Positions 46,534 through 55,787 are shown, counted from the stretch's first letter. The stretch: DNA of 64,000 nt from Egaibacter sp046050465 (GCA_046050465.1 JBJOPS010000008.1:29040-93039); one strand, 5' to 3'. The notes: a model not told the origin generated them from the letters alone. Made by a program: numbers and translations.

Positions 46534-47067
46534 ATGAAAAAAATCTTGTTAGCTATCAGCGTCGTCGTGTTGGTTTCGGGTTGTAGTTCTGCTGTGAAAC
46601 TCGATGATGTGCGCGTTGAAGACAAATCTGGCAAACCAATTTTGCCGGCAGATGGGCAAAATCCAGGAGCTGCCGGAATCAAAAGTGGTGTAACCGGAGT
46701 TGATCTGGATAAAGCGGGTCAAGACGCAATAAATGCGTCCGGCTCACGCATTATCTATTTTGATTACGATAGTTACGTTATCAAACCGGAGTATCAATCA
46801 ATCATTGAAGCGCATTCGCGCGCAATCAAAGCGGATAAAAACCGTAAGGTTGCGGTTGAAGGTCATACCGACGAGCGCGGAGGTCGTGAGTACAACCTGG
46901 CGTTAGGTCAAAAACGTGCTGAAGCTGTTCGCAAGGCCATGGGATTATTGGGTATTCCGGATAGTCAGATTGAAGCGGTGAGTTATGGTAAAGAAAAACC
47001 AGCGGCACAGGGTAGCGAAGAAGCAGCTATGGCAAGAAATCGCCGGGCTGAGATTTCTTATCGTTAA
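46534..47067 (+). CDS. pal: Peptidoglycan-associated lipoprotein Pal
   Basis: Outer-membrane lipoprotein that binds peptidoglycan and TolB. The lipobox LVSGC puts the lipid-modified cysteine at residue 17. The OmpA-like domain includes IIYFDYDSYVIKPEY and VEGHTDERGGREYNLALGQKRAEAV, the peptidoglycan-binding signature. The length is 177 aa. CAGGAG lies 9 nt before the ATG. The coding sequence is visibly less GC-rich than its neighbours, common for highly expressed pal genes. Confidence 0.97.
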   Translation: MKKILLAISVVVLVSGCSSAVKLDDVRVEDKSGKPILPADGQNPGAAGIKSGVTGVDLDKAGQDAINASGSRIIYFDYDSYVIKPEYQSIIEAHSRAIKADKNRKVAVEGHTDERGGREYNLALGQKRAEAVRKAMGLLGIPDSQIEAVSYGKEKPAAQGSEEAAMARNRRAEISYR

Positions 47068-47100
47068 TGCGAGTTATCAAAATGATGAGGCAGTTGTGAG

Positions 47101-47889
47101 ATGAGGCTCTCAGTCCACTTTGCGGGTTTTTTGCTCTTGATTTGTCTCATTGACACTGCATATGCCGGGCTTTTTGATGATGATGAAGCGCGTAAAGCCA
47201 TTTTGGATTTGCGCCAAAAGATAGATGTCATGCGTGTGGAGTCAGAACAGCGTGTGAATGTGCGGTTGGCCGAAGAGGGCCGCAAATCTGGCGAGGATAG
47301 TGAGCAAATGCGTCGAAGCCTGGTTGACTTGCAAAACCAGATCCAGGCTTTGCGATCGGAGTTGGCTGATCAGCGTGGTCAAAACGAACAGTTGACCCGG
47401 GAGGTTTCCGAACTCCAGCGTCGTCAAAAAGATGCTGACCAGGGCTTGGAGGTGCGGTTACGCAAGCTTGAGCCCGTTAAAGTGGTGATTGATGGCCGCG
47501 AGTTCATGGCTGATGCGACTGAAAAACAGGGTTTCGAAGACGCATTGGCTGTATTTCGCAAGGGTGACTTTGCGGGCGCACAAATCTCTTTCAGTGATTT
47601 TTTGCAACGCTTCACACGCAGTGGCTATGCTCCATCTGCATTATTCTGGCTTGGTAGCGCCCAATACGCGACTCGAGAATGCAAGCAAGCCAGCGTTAAT
47701 TTTCGCGAGGTATTGGCTTTGGCCCCTGGGCATATCCGAGCCCCTGAAGCCGCCTTGTCTTTGGCTAACTGCCAAATTGAGTTGAAGGATTTGAAATCAG
47801 CCCGGAAAACCCTCAGCGATTTGATACAGGCTTATCCACAGTCAGATGCCGCCCAGACGGGCAGAGATCGCCTAACACGCCTCAAATAA
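47101..47889 (+). CDS. cpoB: Cell division coordinator CpoB (YbgF)
   Basis: Periplasmic protein that coordinates Tol-Pal with peptidoglycan synthesis at the septum. Signal peptide up to about DTAYAG; a trimerising coiled coil (residues about 30-120, LRQKIDVMRVESEQRVN onwards), then TPR repeats (ALAVFRKGDFAGAQISFSDFLQRF, SALFWLGSAQYATRECKQA). The length is 262 aa, same as the E. coli protein. Third gene of the tolB-pal-cpoB unit, separated by 33 nt from pal. Confidence 0.95.
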   Translation: MRLSVHFAGFLLLICLIDTAYAGLFDDDEARKAILDLRQKIDVMRVESEQRVNVRLAEEGRKSGEDSEQMRRSLVDLQNQIQALRSELADQRGQNEQLTREVSELQRRQKDADQGLEVRLRKLEPVKVVIDGREFMADATEKQGFEDALAVFRKGDFAGAQISFSDFLQRFTRSGYAPSALFWLGSAQYATRECKQASVNFREVLALAPGHIRAPEAALSLANCQIELKDLKSARKTLSDLIQAYPQSDAAQTGRDRLTRLK

Positions 47890-47912
47890 GCGGATGTCCG
47901 TAAAATTGAACG

Positions 47913-49031
47913 ATGCAAGTAAACGAACTCCCTGAGCTTAGTCAACTGGTTTTGTGTGCATCCTTCATTCTCTCCGTGCTATTCGGGGCGATTGCACAAC
48001 GGACCCACTTTTGTACGATGGGCGCGATCAGCGATGTCGTCAACATGAAAGACTGGACCCGGATGCGTCAGTGGGGACTGGCTGCAGGTGTTGCAATGAT
48101 TGGGTACGCCTTGTTGGCCTTTAGTGGCCAGATTGATCCTTCAAAAGCGGTGTATGCATCTGGCAAGTGGCTGTGGCTATCCGCCATTGTGGGTGGTAGT
48201 TTGTTTGGATTTGGCATGGTTCTGGCGTCAGGTTGTGGCAGCAAGACGTTGGTAAGGATTGGTGGGGGCAACCTCAAGTCGCTGGTCGTGATGATCGTCA
48301 TGAGTGTTGCAGGATTTGCCACGCTCAAGGGGGTAGCGGCCGTATTGAGAGTCGCTACGGTAGATCAGATCACGGTTGATTTTTCAATCAATGCCACGGT
48401 AGGAAATGGTGTTGCCAGCATGCTGGGCATGACACCTTTACTGGCTGGGCTGTTGGCGGCCGTCATTCTGGGTGGATCCCTGATTATCTGGGCCTTGTCG
48501 GGGAGAGATTTCAATCGGGCTGATAATTTGCTTGCCGGTCTGGGACTCGGCCTGGTCGTGGTTGCCATGTGGTGGGTCAGTGGGCAACTGGGCCATATTG
48601 CCGAGCATCCGGAAACGCTCGACGAAGTTTTTCTAACAACCAATTCCGGGAAAATGGAAGCCATGAGCTTTGTTGCCCCGATGGCTTACACGCTGGACTG
48701 GCTGATACTGTTTAGCGATAAAAGCAAGGTGTTGACTTTTTCAGTGGCATCTGTTCTGGGTGTGATAGTCGGCTCAGCTACAAGTGCAATCGTCAACAAG
48801 ACATTTCGCTGGGAGGGCTTTAACGGGGGGGCTGAAGATCTCGCCAACCATCTGGCAGGCGCCGTCTTGATGGGTGTTGGTGGGGTAACAGCGATGGGTT
48901 GCACGGTGGGCCAGGGGTTAAGCGGAATTTCTACACTGCACGCTACAAGTTTTATAGCTGTAATCGCAATAATGGCGGGGGCTATGGTCGGTTTGAAGTA
49001 CCAAATATGGCGGCTGGAGCGGGTAGCCTGA
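47913..49031 (+). CDS. YeeE/YedE family thiosulfate/sulfur transporter (TsuA-like)
   Basis: Polytopic membrane protein of 372 aa with many hydrophobic helices. The three conserved cysteine motifs of the YeeE/TsuA family are present: HFCTMG (Cys34), ASGCGSKTL (Cys108) and MGCTVGQGLSG (Cys330), which form the relay for thiosulfate in structurally studied members. It probably imports thiosulfate or another reduced sulfur compound. Residues 344-359 in the last helix are encoded by a 48-nt repeat, apparently accommodated as membrane sequence (ATSFIAVIAIMAGAMV). It lies between cpoB (23 nt) and tcdA. Confidence 0.92.
   Translation: MQVNELPELSQLVLCASFILSVLFGAIAQRTHFCTMGAISDVVNMKDWTRMRQWGLAAGVAMIGYALLAFSGQIDPSKAVYASGKWLWLSAIVGGSLFGFGMVLASGCGSKTLVRIGGGNLKSLVVMIVMSVAGFATLKGVAAVLRVATVDQITVDFSINATVGNGVASMLGMTPLLAGLLAAVILGGSLIIWALSGRDFNRADNLLAGLGLGLVVVAMWWVSGQLGHIAEHPETLDEVFLTTNSGKMEAMSFVAPMAYTLDWLILFSDKSKVLTFSVASVLGVIVGSATSAIVNKTFRWEGFNGGAEDLANHLAGAVLMGVGGVTAMGCTVGQGLSGISTLHATSFIAVIAIMAGAMVGLKYQIWRLERVA
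48941..48988 (+). repeat. 48-nt dispersed repeat, copy 7 (inside TsuA-like gene)
   Basis: CGCTACAAGTTTTATAGCTG followed by TCGCA and GGCGGGGGCTATGG at the standard spacing. More diverged than the nadD copy and embedded in a plausible membrane helix, so chance similarity is less easily excluded here. Confidence 0.65.
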
Positions 49032-49065
49032 TTCAGGCGAACCATGTTCCCGGTATTCACCATTC

Positions 49066-49836
49066 ATGATGGATGTCAATCGACGATTCGGTGGCCTTGA
49101 TCGACTGTACGGCGTGTCTGGAGCTCGGGCAATACGTAATGCGCATGTGGCTGTGGTTGGCATTGGAGGGGTGGGGTCCTGGGCGGCTGAAGCGCTTACC
49201 CGCAGTGGTATCAGAGAACTGACTCTGATTGATCTTGATCATGTTTCGGAATCGAATATCAACCGTCAGGTTCATGCGCTTGATGCGACGATGGGTCAGG
49301 CGAAAGTGTTGGCCATGCGTGATCGCATTGTCCAAATCAATCCGGATTGCCAAGTGACCTGCATTGAAGAGTTCGTCGAGCCGGGTAATTGGCCTGAACT
49401 GTTGCCTCACGGTGTTTCCGCAGTGATTGATGCCTGTGACCATGTCAAGGCCAAAATTGCAATGGCGGTCTGGGCGATACGTTCGGACAGTCTATTTATC
49501 TCTTGTGGTGCCGCAGGCGGCAAGCGGCATGCCCATCTGGTGGACATCGAAGACCTGAGCCGTACCACGCACGACCCACTGCTTGCGCAAGTGCGATACC
49601 GTATGCGCAAGGAGTTTGGTGCCGCGCGTGAGGGGAAAACCATCGGGGTGAGTTGCGTATTCAGTCGCGAATCGGTGGTGGCGCCAGACACATCCTGCGC
49701 GGTGGACGGCGATGGCTCACTCAATTGTCACGGCTACGGCTCGGTTGTTAGTGTCACCGCTACTTTTGGTCAATGCGCTGCAGGATGGTTGATGCATAAA
49801 TTATCAAGCCCCATCAACAGCAGGTGCAAAAAATAA
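49066..49836 (+). CDS. tcdA: tRNA threonylcarbamoyladenosine dehydratase
   Basis: E1-like enzyme that cyclises t6A37 to ct6A in tRNAs using ATP. The nucleotide-binding motif VVGIGGVGSWAAEAL and LTLIDLDHVSESNINRQ match TcdA/CsdL, and the C-terminus has GSVVSVTATFGQCAAGW. At 256 aa it is close to E. coli TcdA (268 aa). ATG at 49066 (a second ATG follows directly). It ends a few nucleotides before the tRNA-Lys promoter region; a tRNA-modifying enzyme beside a tRNA gene is probably coincidental. Confidence 0.95.
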   Translation: MMDVNRRFGGLDRLYGVSGARAIRNAHVAVVGIGGVGSWAAEALTRSGIRELTLIDLDHVSESNINRQVHALDATMGQAKVLAMRDRIVQINPDCQVTCIEEFVEPGNWPELLPHGVSAVIDACDHVKAKIAMAVWAIRSDSLFISCGAAGGKRHAHLVDIEDLSRTTHDPLLAQVRYRMRKEFGAAREGKTIGVSCVFSRESVVAPDTSCAVDGDGSLNCHGYGSVVSVTATFGQCAAGWLMHKLSSPINSRCKK

Positions 49837-49839
49837 CGC

Positions 49840-49845
49840 TATAAT
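49840..49845 (+). promoter_or_regulatory. -10 box of probable tRNA-Lys promoter
   Basis: Perfect TATAAT just after the tcdA stop. No good -35 box is seen at the expected distance. It would give a 5' leader of about 75 nt before the mature tRNA. Confidence 0.5.
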
Positions 49846-49879
49846 CTCAGGCTTTGCAGCACGATGAGCCGCAATTGCA

Positions 49880-49905
49880 ATCGGTAAAGCAGATCGGTAA
49901 AGCAG
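49880..49905 (+). repeat. 13-nt tandem duplication in tRNA-Lys leader
   Basis: ATCGGTAAAGCAG occurs twice in a row (49880-49892 and 49893-49905) between the probable promoter and the tRNA. Looks like a recent slippage duplication. Confidence 0.85.
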
Positions 49906-49926
49906 ATGTTTCTGTGAAATCGTGAG

Positions 49927-50002
49927 GGGATGTTAGCTCAGTTGGTAGAGCAGCGGACTTTTAATCCGTTTGTCGTGGGTTCGACCCCCGCACATCCCAC
50001 CA
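49927..50002 (+). tRNA. tRNA-Lys (anticodon UUU)
   Basis: 76 nt with encoded CCA. The acceptor GGGATGT pairs with ACATCCC. The anticodon stem GCGGA/TCCGT flanks the loop CTTTTAA (49958-49964) with anticodon TTT at 49960-49962. The T-loop GGTTCGACC is standard. Followed by a strong terminator at 50011. Confidence 0.98.
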
Positions 50003-50010
50003 ATTCAAAA

Positions 50011-50040
50011 AGCCCGAACAAAAGTTCGGGCTTTTTCTTT
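50011..50040 (+). terminator. Intrinsic terminator after tRNA-Lys
   Basis: A 9-bp perfect stem AGCCCGAAC/GTTCGGGCT with an AAAA loop, then TTTTCTTTTT. Confidence 0.93.
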
Positions 50041-50206
50041 TTCTGCGTCTCCGAAGAGTAACGCGCATCCTTCTTCGGGTTGATCAGGAAGCAAAGAAAT
50101 AGGTGACGCCGACGGCATCAATGGATGCTTGCAACCTGATAAATTGCAAGCTTTGCGATTGAAACCGACTTTATGCCATCCAAACTCCTGCTGCCGAAGT
50201 GCTGCA

Positions 50207-50392
50207 ATGATTGTTGAGCCGTGGGTGTTTGAACAGGCGCTGAAATACGTGCTGGCCTTGCCCAAGGGGCAGCAGGCGACATTCCTCACCCGGCTCGACC
50301 GGGCGCGCCAGTTGGGGCAAAACGTCGGATGGGGCGTGGGCGATGATTTCGACCATTTCTGGTCGGCAGCCGGTTTGGCGGGCGACGAATGA
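50207..50392 (+). CDS. Small uncharacterised protein upstream of hydrolase
   Basis: A 61-aa frame from ATG 50207 (MIVEPWVFEQALKYVLALPK onwards, ending WSAAGLAGDE). The composition is protein-like, with amphipathic helices and no rare residues, and its TGA overlaps the ATG of the next gene (ATGA at 50389-50392), which suggests translational coupling. No family is recognised and the Shine-Dalgarno is weak. The frame extends upstream to 50129 but that part looks non-coding. Confidence 0.5.
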   Translation: MIVEPWVFEQALKYVLALPKGQQATFLTRLDRARQLGQNVGWGVGDDFDHFWSAAGLAGDE

Positions 50393-51306
50393 AGAGATGG
50401 TATTACGGTATGAAGATGACAACCAATAACCCCCAGTGGCTTGACAGGATGTACAACAACCGGGCACTTGTCCCGGAGTTTGCCGTCCATATGGAAGACT
50501 GGCAGCGGCATTCTGAGCAGGCACGCCGACAATGGCCGTGCATGCTGGACGTGTCTTATGGGGAGGATTCCGCAGAGAAACTTGACATTTTTCCAGCCAA
50601 AGACGGAACCAGGTTTGGTTCAGCCCCCGTGCTCGTGTTTCTTCACGGAGGGTATTGGCGCAGTCTGGACAAGATCGATCACTCTTTTGTGGCGCCGGCA
50701 TTTGTGCAAAAAGGTGCTTGCGTGGTGGTGCCAAATTACGCCTTGTGTCCGGGCTCGACCCATGAGCCTGTAACGGTGCCTCACATCACGATGCAGATTG
50801 TGAAGGCGCTGGCCTGGGTCTGGCGTCACATCGCAGCGTATGGCGGAGATCCACGGCGAATTTCGGTGGTGGGGCACTCGGCGGGTGGTCAATTGACAGC
50901 CATGATGCTTACATGTCTGTGGCCGATATATGCAAGGGACTTGCCGACGGATCTGGTGAAAAACGGGTTGTCGATCTCCGGCTTGTACGAGCTGGAGTCG
51001 ATCATGCATACGCCATTCTTGCAAAGTTCACTGCATCTGACCCCGAAACAGGTGCTGATGGCGAGCCCTGCATGGTTGCTTTGCCCGTCGAATGTGGCTG
51101 GCCGCGGAGTCCTCAATGCCGTAGTCGGTGAGCAGGAAAGTGCTGAGTTTCTGCGACAGAATCAGTTAATCCAGTTGTCCTGGGGCGACAAGGTTGTGCC
51201 CATTTGCAAGGCTTTGCCAGGTTTGAACCATTTCAGTATTCTGGAGGCATTGGTAGCACCCACCCATCTGTTGCATCACATGGCCTGCGACTTGTTGTTT
51301 GGTTAG
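50389..51306 (+). CDS. Alpha/beta hydrolase (kynurenine formamidase/esterase-like)
   Basis: 305-aa serine hydrolase of the hormone-sensitive-lipase-like group. Oxyanion motif FLHGGYWRSLDK, nucleophile elbow GHSAGGQL and a late GLNHFSI holding the probable catalytic His. The pattern of HGGYWR with a short N-terminal region resembles kynurenine formamidase-like esterases (BD-FAE), but no tryptophan-degradation genes are nearby, so the substrate is open. Start ATG 50389 overlaps the small upstream frame; ATG 50410 or 50416 are alternatives. Confidence 0.87.
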   Translation: MKRWYYGMKMTTNNPQWLDRMYNNRALVPEFAVHMEDWQRHSEQARRQWPCMLDVSYGEDSAEKLDIFPAKDGTRFGSAPVLVFLHGGYWRSLDKIDHSFVAPAFVQKGACVVVPNYALCPGSTHEPVTVPHITMQIVKALAWVWRHIAAYGGDPRRISVVGHSAGGQLTAMMLTCLWPIYARDLPTDLVKNGLSISGLYELESIMHTPFLQSSLHLTPKQVLMASPAWLLCPSNVAGRGVLNAVVGEQESAEFLRQNQLIQLSWGDKVVPICKALPGLNHFSILEALVAPTHLLHHMACDLLFG

Positions 51307-51395
51307 GTTAGTTGAAGGGTGTTAACACGCCCTGGATAGTAGTCAGTAGTAGCCCCTCACCGAAATGCCGTTGAGCACCAGGACAGTGCAGTGAT

Positions 51396-52373
51396 CTACA
51401 TCAGCAGGTGTTCACCTGCGTTGTCGCCGCCCAGTGTGACGTAGTTCACCTTGCGAATGTCCATCAGCTTTTTGCCTCCCGAATAGCTGATGGAGCTTTG
51501 CACGTCCTGCTCCATCTCCACCAGTGTGTCGGCCAGCTTGCCCTTGATGGGCTCCAGAATGCGCTTGCCTTCCACGTGCTTGTACTCACCCTTGTTGAAG
51601 TCGCTGGCCGAGCCGTAGTATTCCTTGAACAGCTTGCCGTCCACTTCGACGGTCTGGCCCGGGCTTTCCTCATGGCCGGCAAACAGCGAGCCAATCATCA
51701 CCATGGTGGCGCCAAAGCGGATGCTCTTGGCAATGTCGCCATGGTCGCGAATGCCGCCGTCGGCAATGATGGGCTTGGTCGCCACGCGGGCGCACCACTT
51801 CACGGCCGAGAGCTGCCAGCCGCCGGTGCCAAAGCCGGTCTTGAGTTTGGTGATGCAAACCTTGCCGGGACCAATTCCCACCTTGGTCGCATCAGCACCC
51901 CAGTTTTCCAGGTCAATCACCGCTTCAGGCGTGGCCACATTGCCGGCGATGACGAAGGTGGCCGGCATCCTGGCCTTGATGTAGCCAATCATGTCCTTCA
52001 CGCTGTCGGCATGGCCGTGCGCGATGTCGATGGTGACGTATTCGGGAACTAACCCCAGGCCAAGCAATTGGTCTACGGTGGCGTAATCCGGTTTCTTCAC
52101 GCCCAGTGAGATGGATGCAAACAGGCCCTTGGCCTTCATGTCTTTCACGAACTGCACGTTGTCCAGGTCAAAGCGGTGCATCACGTAGAAATAGCCGTTT
52201 TGCGCCAGTCTGATGCAGATGGACTCGTCCACCACCGTCTTCATGTTGGCCGGTACCACCGGGATTCGAAAGCGCCTGCCACCCAGCTCGACACTGGCAT
52301 CGCACTCCGAGCGGCTCTCGACGCGGCATTTACGGGGCAACAAGAGAATGTTGTCGTAGTCAAAAATTTCCAT
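51396..52373 (-). CDS. guaC: GMP reductase
   Basis: Reduces GMP to IMP with NADPH, linking guanine and adenine pools. TIM-barrel IMPDH/GMPR family; the catalytic cysteine is Cys173 in [11 protein letters not shown], and there is no CBS domain, which separates it from GuaB. 325 aa, the length of the Bacillus-type GuaC. Minus strand, divergent from uvrD, with a 241-nt gap that holds a hairpin followed by seven Ts on the guaC transcript side (52445-52478), possibly regulatory. Confidence 0.94.
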   Translation of the reverse strand: MEIFDYDNILLLPRKCRVESRSECDASVELGGRRFRIPVVPANMKTVVDESICIRLAQNGYFYVMHRFDLDNVQFVKDMKAKGLFASISLGVKKPDYATVDQLLGLGLVPEYVTIDIAHGHADSVKDMIGYIKARMPATFVIAGNVATPEAVIDLENWGADATKVGIGPGKVCITKLKTGFGTGGWQLSAVKWCARVATKPIIADGGIRDHGDIAKSIRFGATMVMIGSLFAGHEESPGQTVEVDGKLFKEYYGSASDFNKGEYKHVEGKRILEPIKGKLADTLVEMEQDVQSSISYSGGKKLMDIRKVNYVTLGGDNAGEHLLM

Positions 52374-52444
52374 GGCCCAAGCTCCTCAGTCAATTTCAAG
52401 AAAAAAATTTCAAAAAACGTGGGCGCTTGGACTGGATCCGGTCA

Positions 52445-52478
52445 TAAAAAAACCGGGTGCCAATTGCTTGGGCCCGGT
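52445..52478 (-). terminator. Terminator-like hairpin in the guaC leader
   Basis: On the minus strand ACCGGG pairs with CCCGGT (52473-52478 with 52452-52457), extended by a CCAA/TTGG inner stem around a 4-nt loop, then TTTTTTT. It lies 72 nt before the guaC start codon and 5 nt after a possible -10 box TACAAT (52489-52484). Confidence 0.7.
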
Positions 52479-52614
52479 GATTGATTGTACTCACCTTGCG
52501 AACCCGGATGGCAGCGCTTTTTGCTACGTGCCTTCGCCAGACTTGCTGGCATCTCCTTGATCTCCGCAAAATGCACTGCCATCCTGATCCTCTCCGGCTT
52601 TCTACAATGCAGGC

Positions 52615-54966
52615 ATGTTCGCTGAAAGTACCCAGGACTCCTTGCTATTGCAAAATCTCAATACTGAACAACGCGCGGCGGTTGTTTTGCCGGCTGAGCA
52701 CGCCCTCATTCTTGCGGGTGCAGGCTCGGGCAAAACCCGTGTCCTGACGACCCGCATCGCCTGGTTGCTGCAAACCGGGCAGGTCTCGCCGGGTGGCGTG
52801 ATGGCCGTTACCTTCACCAACAAGGCCGCCAAGGAGATGATGACCCGCCTGGGCGCGATGCTGCCGGTCAACGTGCGCGGCATGTGGATTGGCACTTTTC
52901 ATGGTCTGTGCAACCGGTTTTTGCGTGCCCATTACAAACTCGCCAACCTGCCGCAGAGTTTTCAAATTCTGGACACGCAGGACCAGCTGAGCGCCATCAA
53001 ACGCCTGATGAAACAGTTCAACATTGACGACGAGCGCTTCCCGCCCAAGCAGATGCAATGGTTTATTGGTGGCTGCAAGGAGGACGGCTTGCGGCCCAAC
53101 ATGGTGGAAGTGCGGGACGACGAGACACGCAAGAAGATCGAGATATACCAGTTGTATGAAGACCAGTGCCAGCGCGAAGGTGTGGTCGACTTTGGTGAAC
53201 TGATGCTGCGCAGCTTCGAGGTATTGCGCGACAACGACCCCATCCGTGAACACTACCAGCGCCGTTTTCGGCACATCCTGATCGACGAGTTTCAGGACAC
53301 CAACAAACTCCAATACGCCTGGATCAAGATGCTGGCCGGCACGGGCGCACATGGATCCGCACTCGACGAAGCCAATTTCAACCCGACAGGCAGCGTGCTG
53401 GCAGTTGGCGATGATGACCAGAGCATTTATGCTTTCCGTGGTGCGCGCGTGGGCAACATGGCCGATTTTGTGCGCGAGTTTGGCGTTAAACACCAGATCA
53501 AGCTGGAGCAGAACTACCGCAGCTACAGCAATATTCTGGACTCGGCTAATGAGCTGATTAGCCACAACAGCAAACGGCTGGGCAAAAACCTGCGCACCGA
53601 TCAGGGCCCAGGCGAGCCGGTGCGCGTTTTTGAATCCACCAGCGACTTTGCCGAAGCGCAATGGATGGTGGACGAGATGAAACAGCTGGTACGCGACGAT
53701 GTGCAGCGCAAGGAGATTGCCGTGCTGTACCGCTCCAATGCGCAAAGCCGGGTGATTGAAACGGCGCTGTTCAACGCGGCCATGCCCTACAAGGTCTACG
53801 GTGGCCTGCGGTTTTTCGAGCGGGCCGAGATCAAGCATGCACTGGCTTACCTGCGCCTGCTGGAAAACCCAAGCGATGACACCAGTTTTCAGCGGGTCGT
53901 CAATTTCCCGCCCCGTGGCATCGGCGCGCGTAGCCTGGAGCAGTTGCAAGATATTGCTCGTGCCAGCGGCTGCTCGCTGAGCGACGCGGCCAGTGCGGTC
54001 AAAGGCAAAGCGGGTGCGAATCTGGGTGCCTTCATTGCAAAAATAGATGTGCTGCGTGAGCAGACGCAGGGGCTGACGTTGCGCGAAATCATCGATCTGG
54101 TGCTGGACCACAGTGGCCTGATTGAGCATTACAAGGCGGACCGGGAAGGCGCGGACCGCATCGAAAATCTGGAAGAGTTGGTCAACGCGGCAGAGAGCTT
54201 CGTCACACAGGAAGGTTTCGGCCGGGATGCCGTGGCGCTGCCAGTGGATGAGCTGGAAACCCTCGCGCCAGCACCCGATGCTGAAACCGGTGAGACCCTG
54301 TCGCCGCTGGCGGCTTTTCTGACCCACGCGGCGCTGGAGTCGGGTGACAACCAGGCGAAAACCGGGCAGGACGCTATCCAGCTGATGACGGTGCATTCCA
54401 GCAAGGGCCTGGAGTTTGACTGCGTGTTCATTACCGGCATGGAAGAGGGGCTGTTCCCCCATGAAAACTCCATGAGCGACCACGATGGGCTTGAAGAAGA
54501 GCGCCGCCTGATGTACGTGGCCATCACGCGCGCGCGCAAACGCCTGTACCTGAGCCACTCGCAAACCCGCATGTTGCATGGGCAGACCCGTTACAACATC
54601 AAGAGCCGGTTTTTTGACGAACTGCCGGAGTCTGCGCTGAAATGGATCACGCCCAAATCCCGGGGTTTTGGGTCCGGATATTCAAATGCTATGAATTCAG
54701 GAGCTACTAATGCATATGGAATGAGGGCTGGAGGCACATTTGGCCGTGATTTTTCGACCTTTTCCAGTCCGGCGGTGCCGGTGCAGAAAGAAGCGCCCAC
54801 CCATGGCTTGCGTGCGGGCATGAAGGTGTTTCACAACAAGTTTGGTGAGGGAGCCGTGGTGACGCTGGAGGGCACCGGAGATGATGCCCGTGCCCAGATC
54901 AATTTCCCGCGCCATGGTGTGAAATGGCTGGCGCTCAGCGTGGCCAAGCTGACCGCTGTGCCTTGA
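52615..54966 (+). CDS. uvrD: DNA helicase II (UvrD)
   Basis: SF1 helicase for nucleotide-excision and mismatch repair. Walker A AGAGSGKT at residues 34-41, motif II LIDEFQDTN, motif III GDDDQSIYAFRGA and motif VI YVAITRARKRLYL. At 783 aa, with a C-terminal region that includes a Tudor-like fold (GMKVFHNKFGEGAVVTLEG). Residues 692-707 in the flexible linker before that fold are encoded by a 48-nt repeat. It might also be called PcrA/Rep-like, but the C-terminal fold supports UvrD. Divergent from guaC. Confidence 0.95.
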   Translation: MFAESTQDSLLLQNLNTEQRAAVVLPAEHALILAGAGSGKTRVLTTRIAWLLQTGQVSPGGVMAVTFTNKAAKEMMTRLGAMLPVNVRGMWIGTFHGLCNRFLRAHYKLANLPQSFQILDTQDQLSAIKRLMKQFNIDDERFPPKQMQWFIGGCKEDGLRPNMVEVRDDETRKKIEIYQLYEDQCQREGVVDFGELMLRSFEVLRDNDPIREHYQRRFRHILIDEFQDTNKLQYAWIKMLAGTGAHGSALDEANFNPTGSVLAVGDDDQSIYAFRGARVGNMADFVREFGVKHQIKLEQNYRSYSNILDSANELISHNSKRLGKNLRTDQGPGEPVRVFESTSDFAEAQWMVDEMKQLVRDDVQRKEIAVLYRSNAQSRVIETALFNAAMPYKVYGGLRFFERAEIKHALAYLRLLENPSDDTSFQRVVNFPPRGIGARSLEQLQDIARASGCSLSDAASAVKGKAGANLGAFIAKIDVLREQTQGLTLREIIDLVLDHSGLIEHYKADREGADRIENLEELVNAAESFVTQEGFGRDAVALPVDELETLAPAPDAETGETLSPLAAFLTHAALESGDNQAKTGQDAIQLMTVHSSKGLEFDCVFITGMEEGLFPHENSMSDHDGLEEERRLMYVAITRARKRLYLSHSQTRMLHGQTRYNIKSRFFDELPESALKWITPKSRGFGSGYSNAMNSGATNAYGMRAGGTFGRDFSTFSSPAVPVQKEAPTHGLRAGMKVFHNKFGEGAVVTLEGTGDDARAQINFPRHGVKWLALSVAKLTAVP
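54687..54734 (+). repeat. 48-nt dispersed repeat, copy 8 (inside uvrD)
   Basis: TGCTATGAATTCAGGAGCTA then ATGCATATGGAATGAGGGCTGG; gap-free, followed by GGCACATTTGGCC as in other extended copies. Encodes AMNSGATNAYGMRAGG in the linker. Confidence 0.88.
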
Positions 54967-55004
54967 AGTTCGCCGAAATCAGGCGCCAGAACGCGGTGTA
55001 GGCA

Positions 55005-55787
55005 TCATGTTGTGCCAGCGCTTGGCAGTGCCTCAAAACAGGCGTGGTAGGTGAAGTAAATTGACGTAAAAAACATTGCGGCCATCAGCATGGCCGCTGG
55101 AAACATGGCTATGCCGGCGATTTCCAGGCCGCCAATCAGTGTTGCAGACACCGTTACGATCACTCCCGCCAGCAAAAACAGCACCAGCCAAATCAGCCCG
55201 AACATCATAAAAGCCTTGACATTTTTCAGACAAGCCACGCCACTGAAAAACAGGCTCTTCACAGGTGACATGTCATGCCAGTACACCAGCGCAGGTGCAT
55301 GCCAGAAAAGCATTGACAATGGTGTGTAAAGAACAAGAGCCATCCACATGGCCAATTGAAAATCAGGCGCTATCACCATTTCTCTGGTAATCGATCCACC
55401 CAGCAAATAAAGCCGGGCGAACTGCCCTCCATCGATCAGGACGGTAGCACCCATTACCGCCAGCACGCTCAACGCATAGATAGCTCCCAGTATCAGCATC
55501 GCACGCATTTTGACCGCGCCGCCGAGGAATGCGCTGGCCATGATGGATGGCATCGGAAACTTTCCTGCCGTTGCTTCACGGGTTGCTGCGAGCAGGCCCA
55601 ATGTGCAGGCCGGCAGGAGAGCGAGTGCCAGGACATTACCCAGATAAGGCACGATACTCATGACGGAAACGATGGCCATAAACATGAAAAACAGGCCAGA
55701 TAATGCCAGTGGTTGGCGGGAAAAGGTGCGTATGCCTAGCTTGACCCATTGAGCGCCTTCAAGAGTGGGGGCAATATGCAGTTTCAT
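55005..55787 (-). CDS. Uncharacterised membrane protein, BPSS1780 family
   Basis: 260-aa polytopic protein with about six hydrophobic segments. The N-terminal motif GAQWVKLGIRTFSRQPLALSG is the pattern I associate with BPSS1780-type membrane proteins, found throughout Burkholderiales with no assigned function. Its start codon overlaps the thrB stop (ATGA at 55784-55787), so it is translated with homoserine kinase. It converges with uvrD. Confidence 0.85.
   Translation of the reverse strand: MKLHIAPTLEGAQWVKLGIRTFSRQPLALSGLFFMFMAIVSVMSIVPYLGNVLALALLPACTLGLLAATREATAGKFPMPSIMASAFLGGAVKMRAMLILGAIYALSVLAVMGATVLIDGGQFARLYLLGGSITREMVIAPDFQLAMWMALVLYTPLSMLFWHAPALVYWHDMSPVKSLFFSGVACLKNVKAFMMFGLIWLVLFLLAGVIVTVSATLIGGLEIAGIAMFPAAMLMAAMFFTSIYFTYHACFEALPSAGTT

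Noticed and set aside
52645..54579. 644-codon open frame on the minus strand
   Set aside because: Lies fully antisense to uvrD, whose motifs are intact; the translation shows no protein family features and is a mirror of GC-rich codon use.
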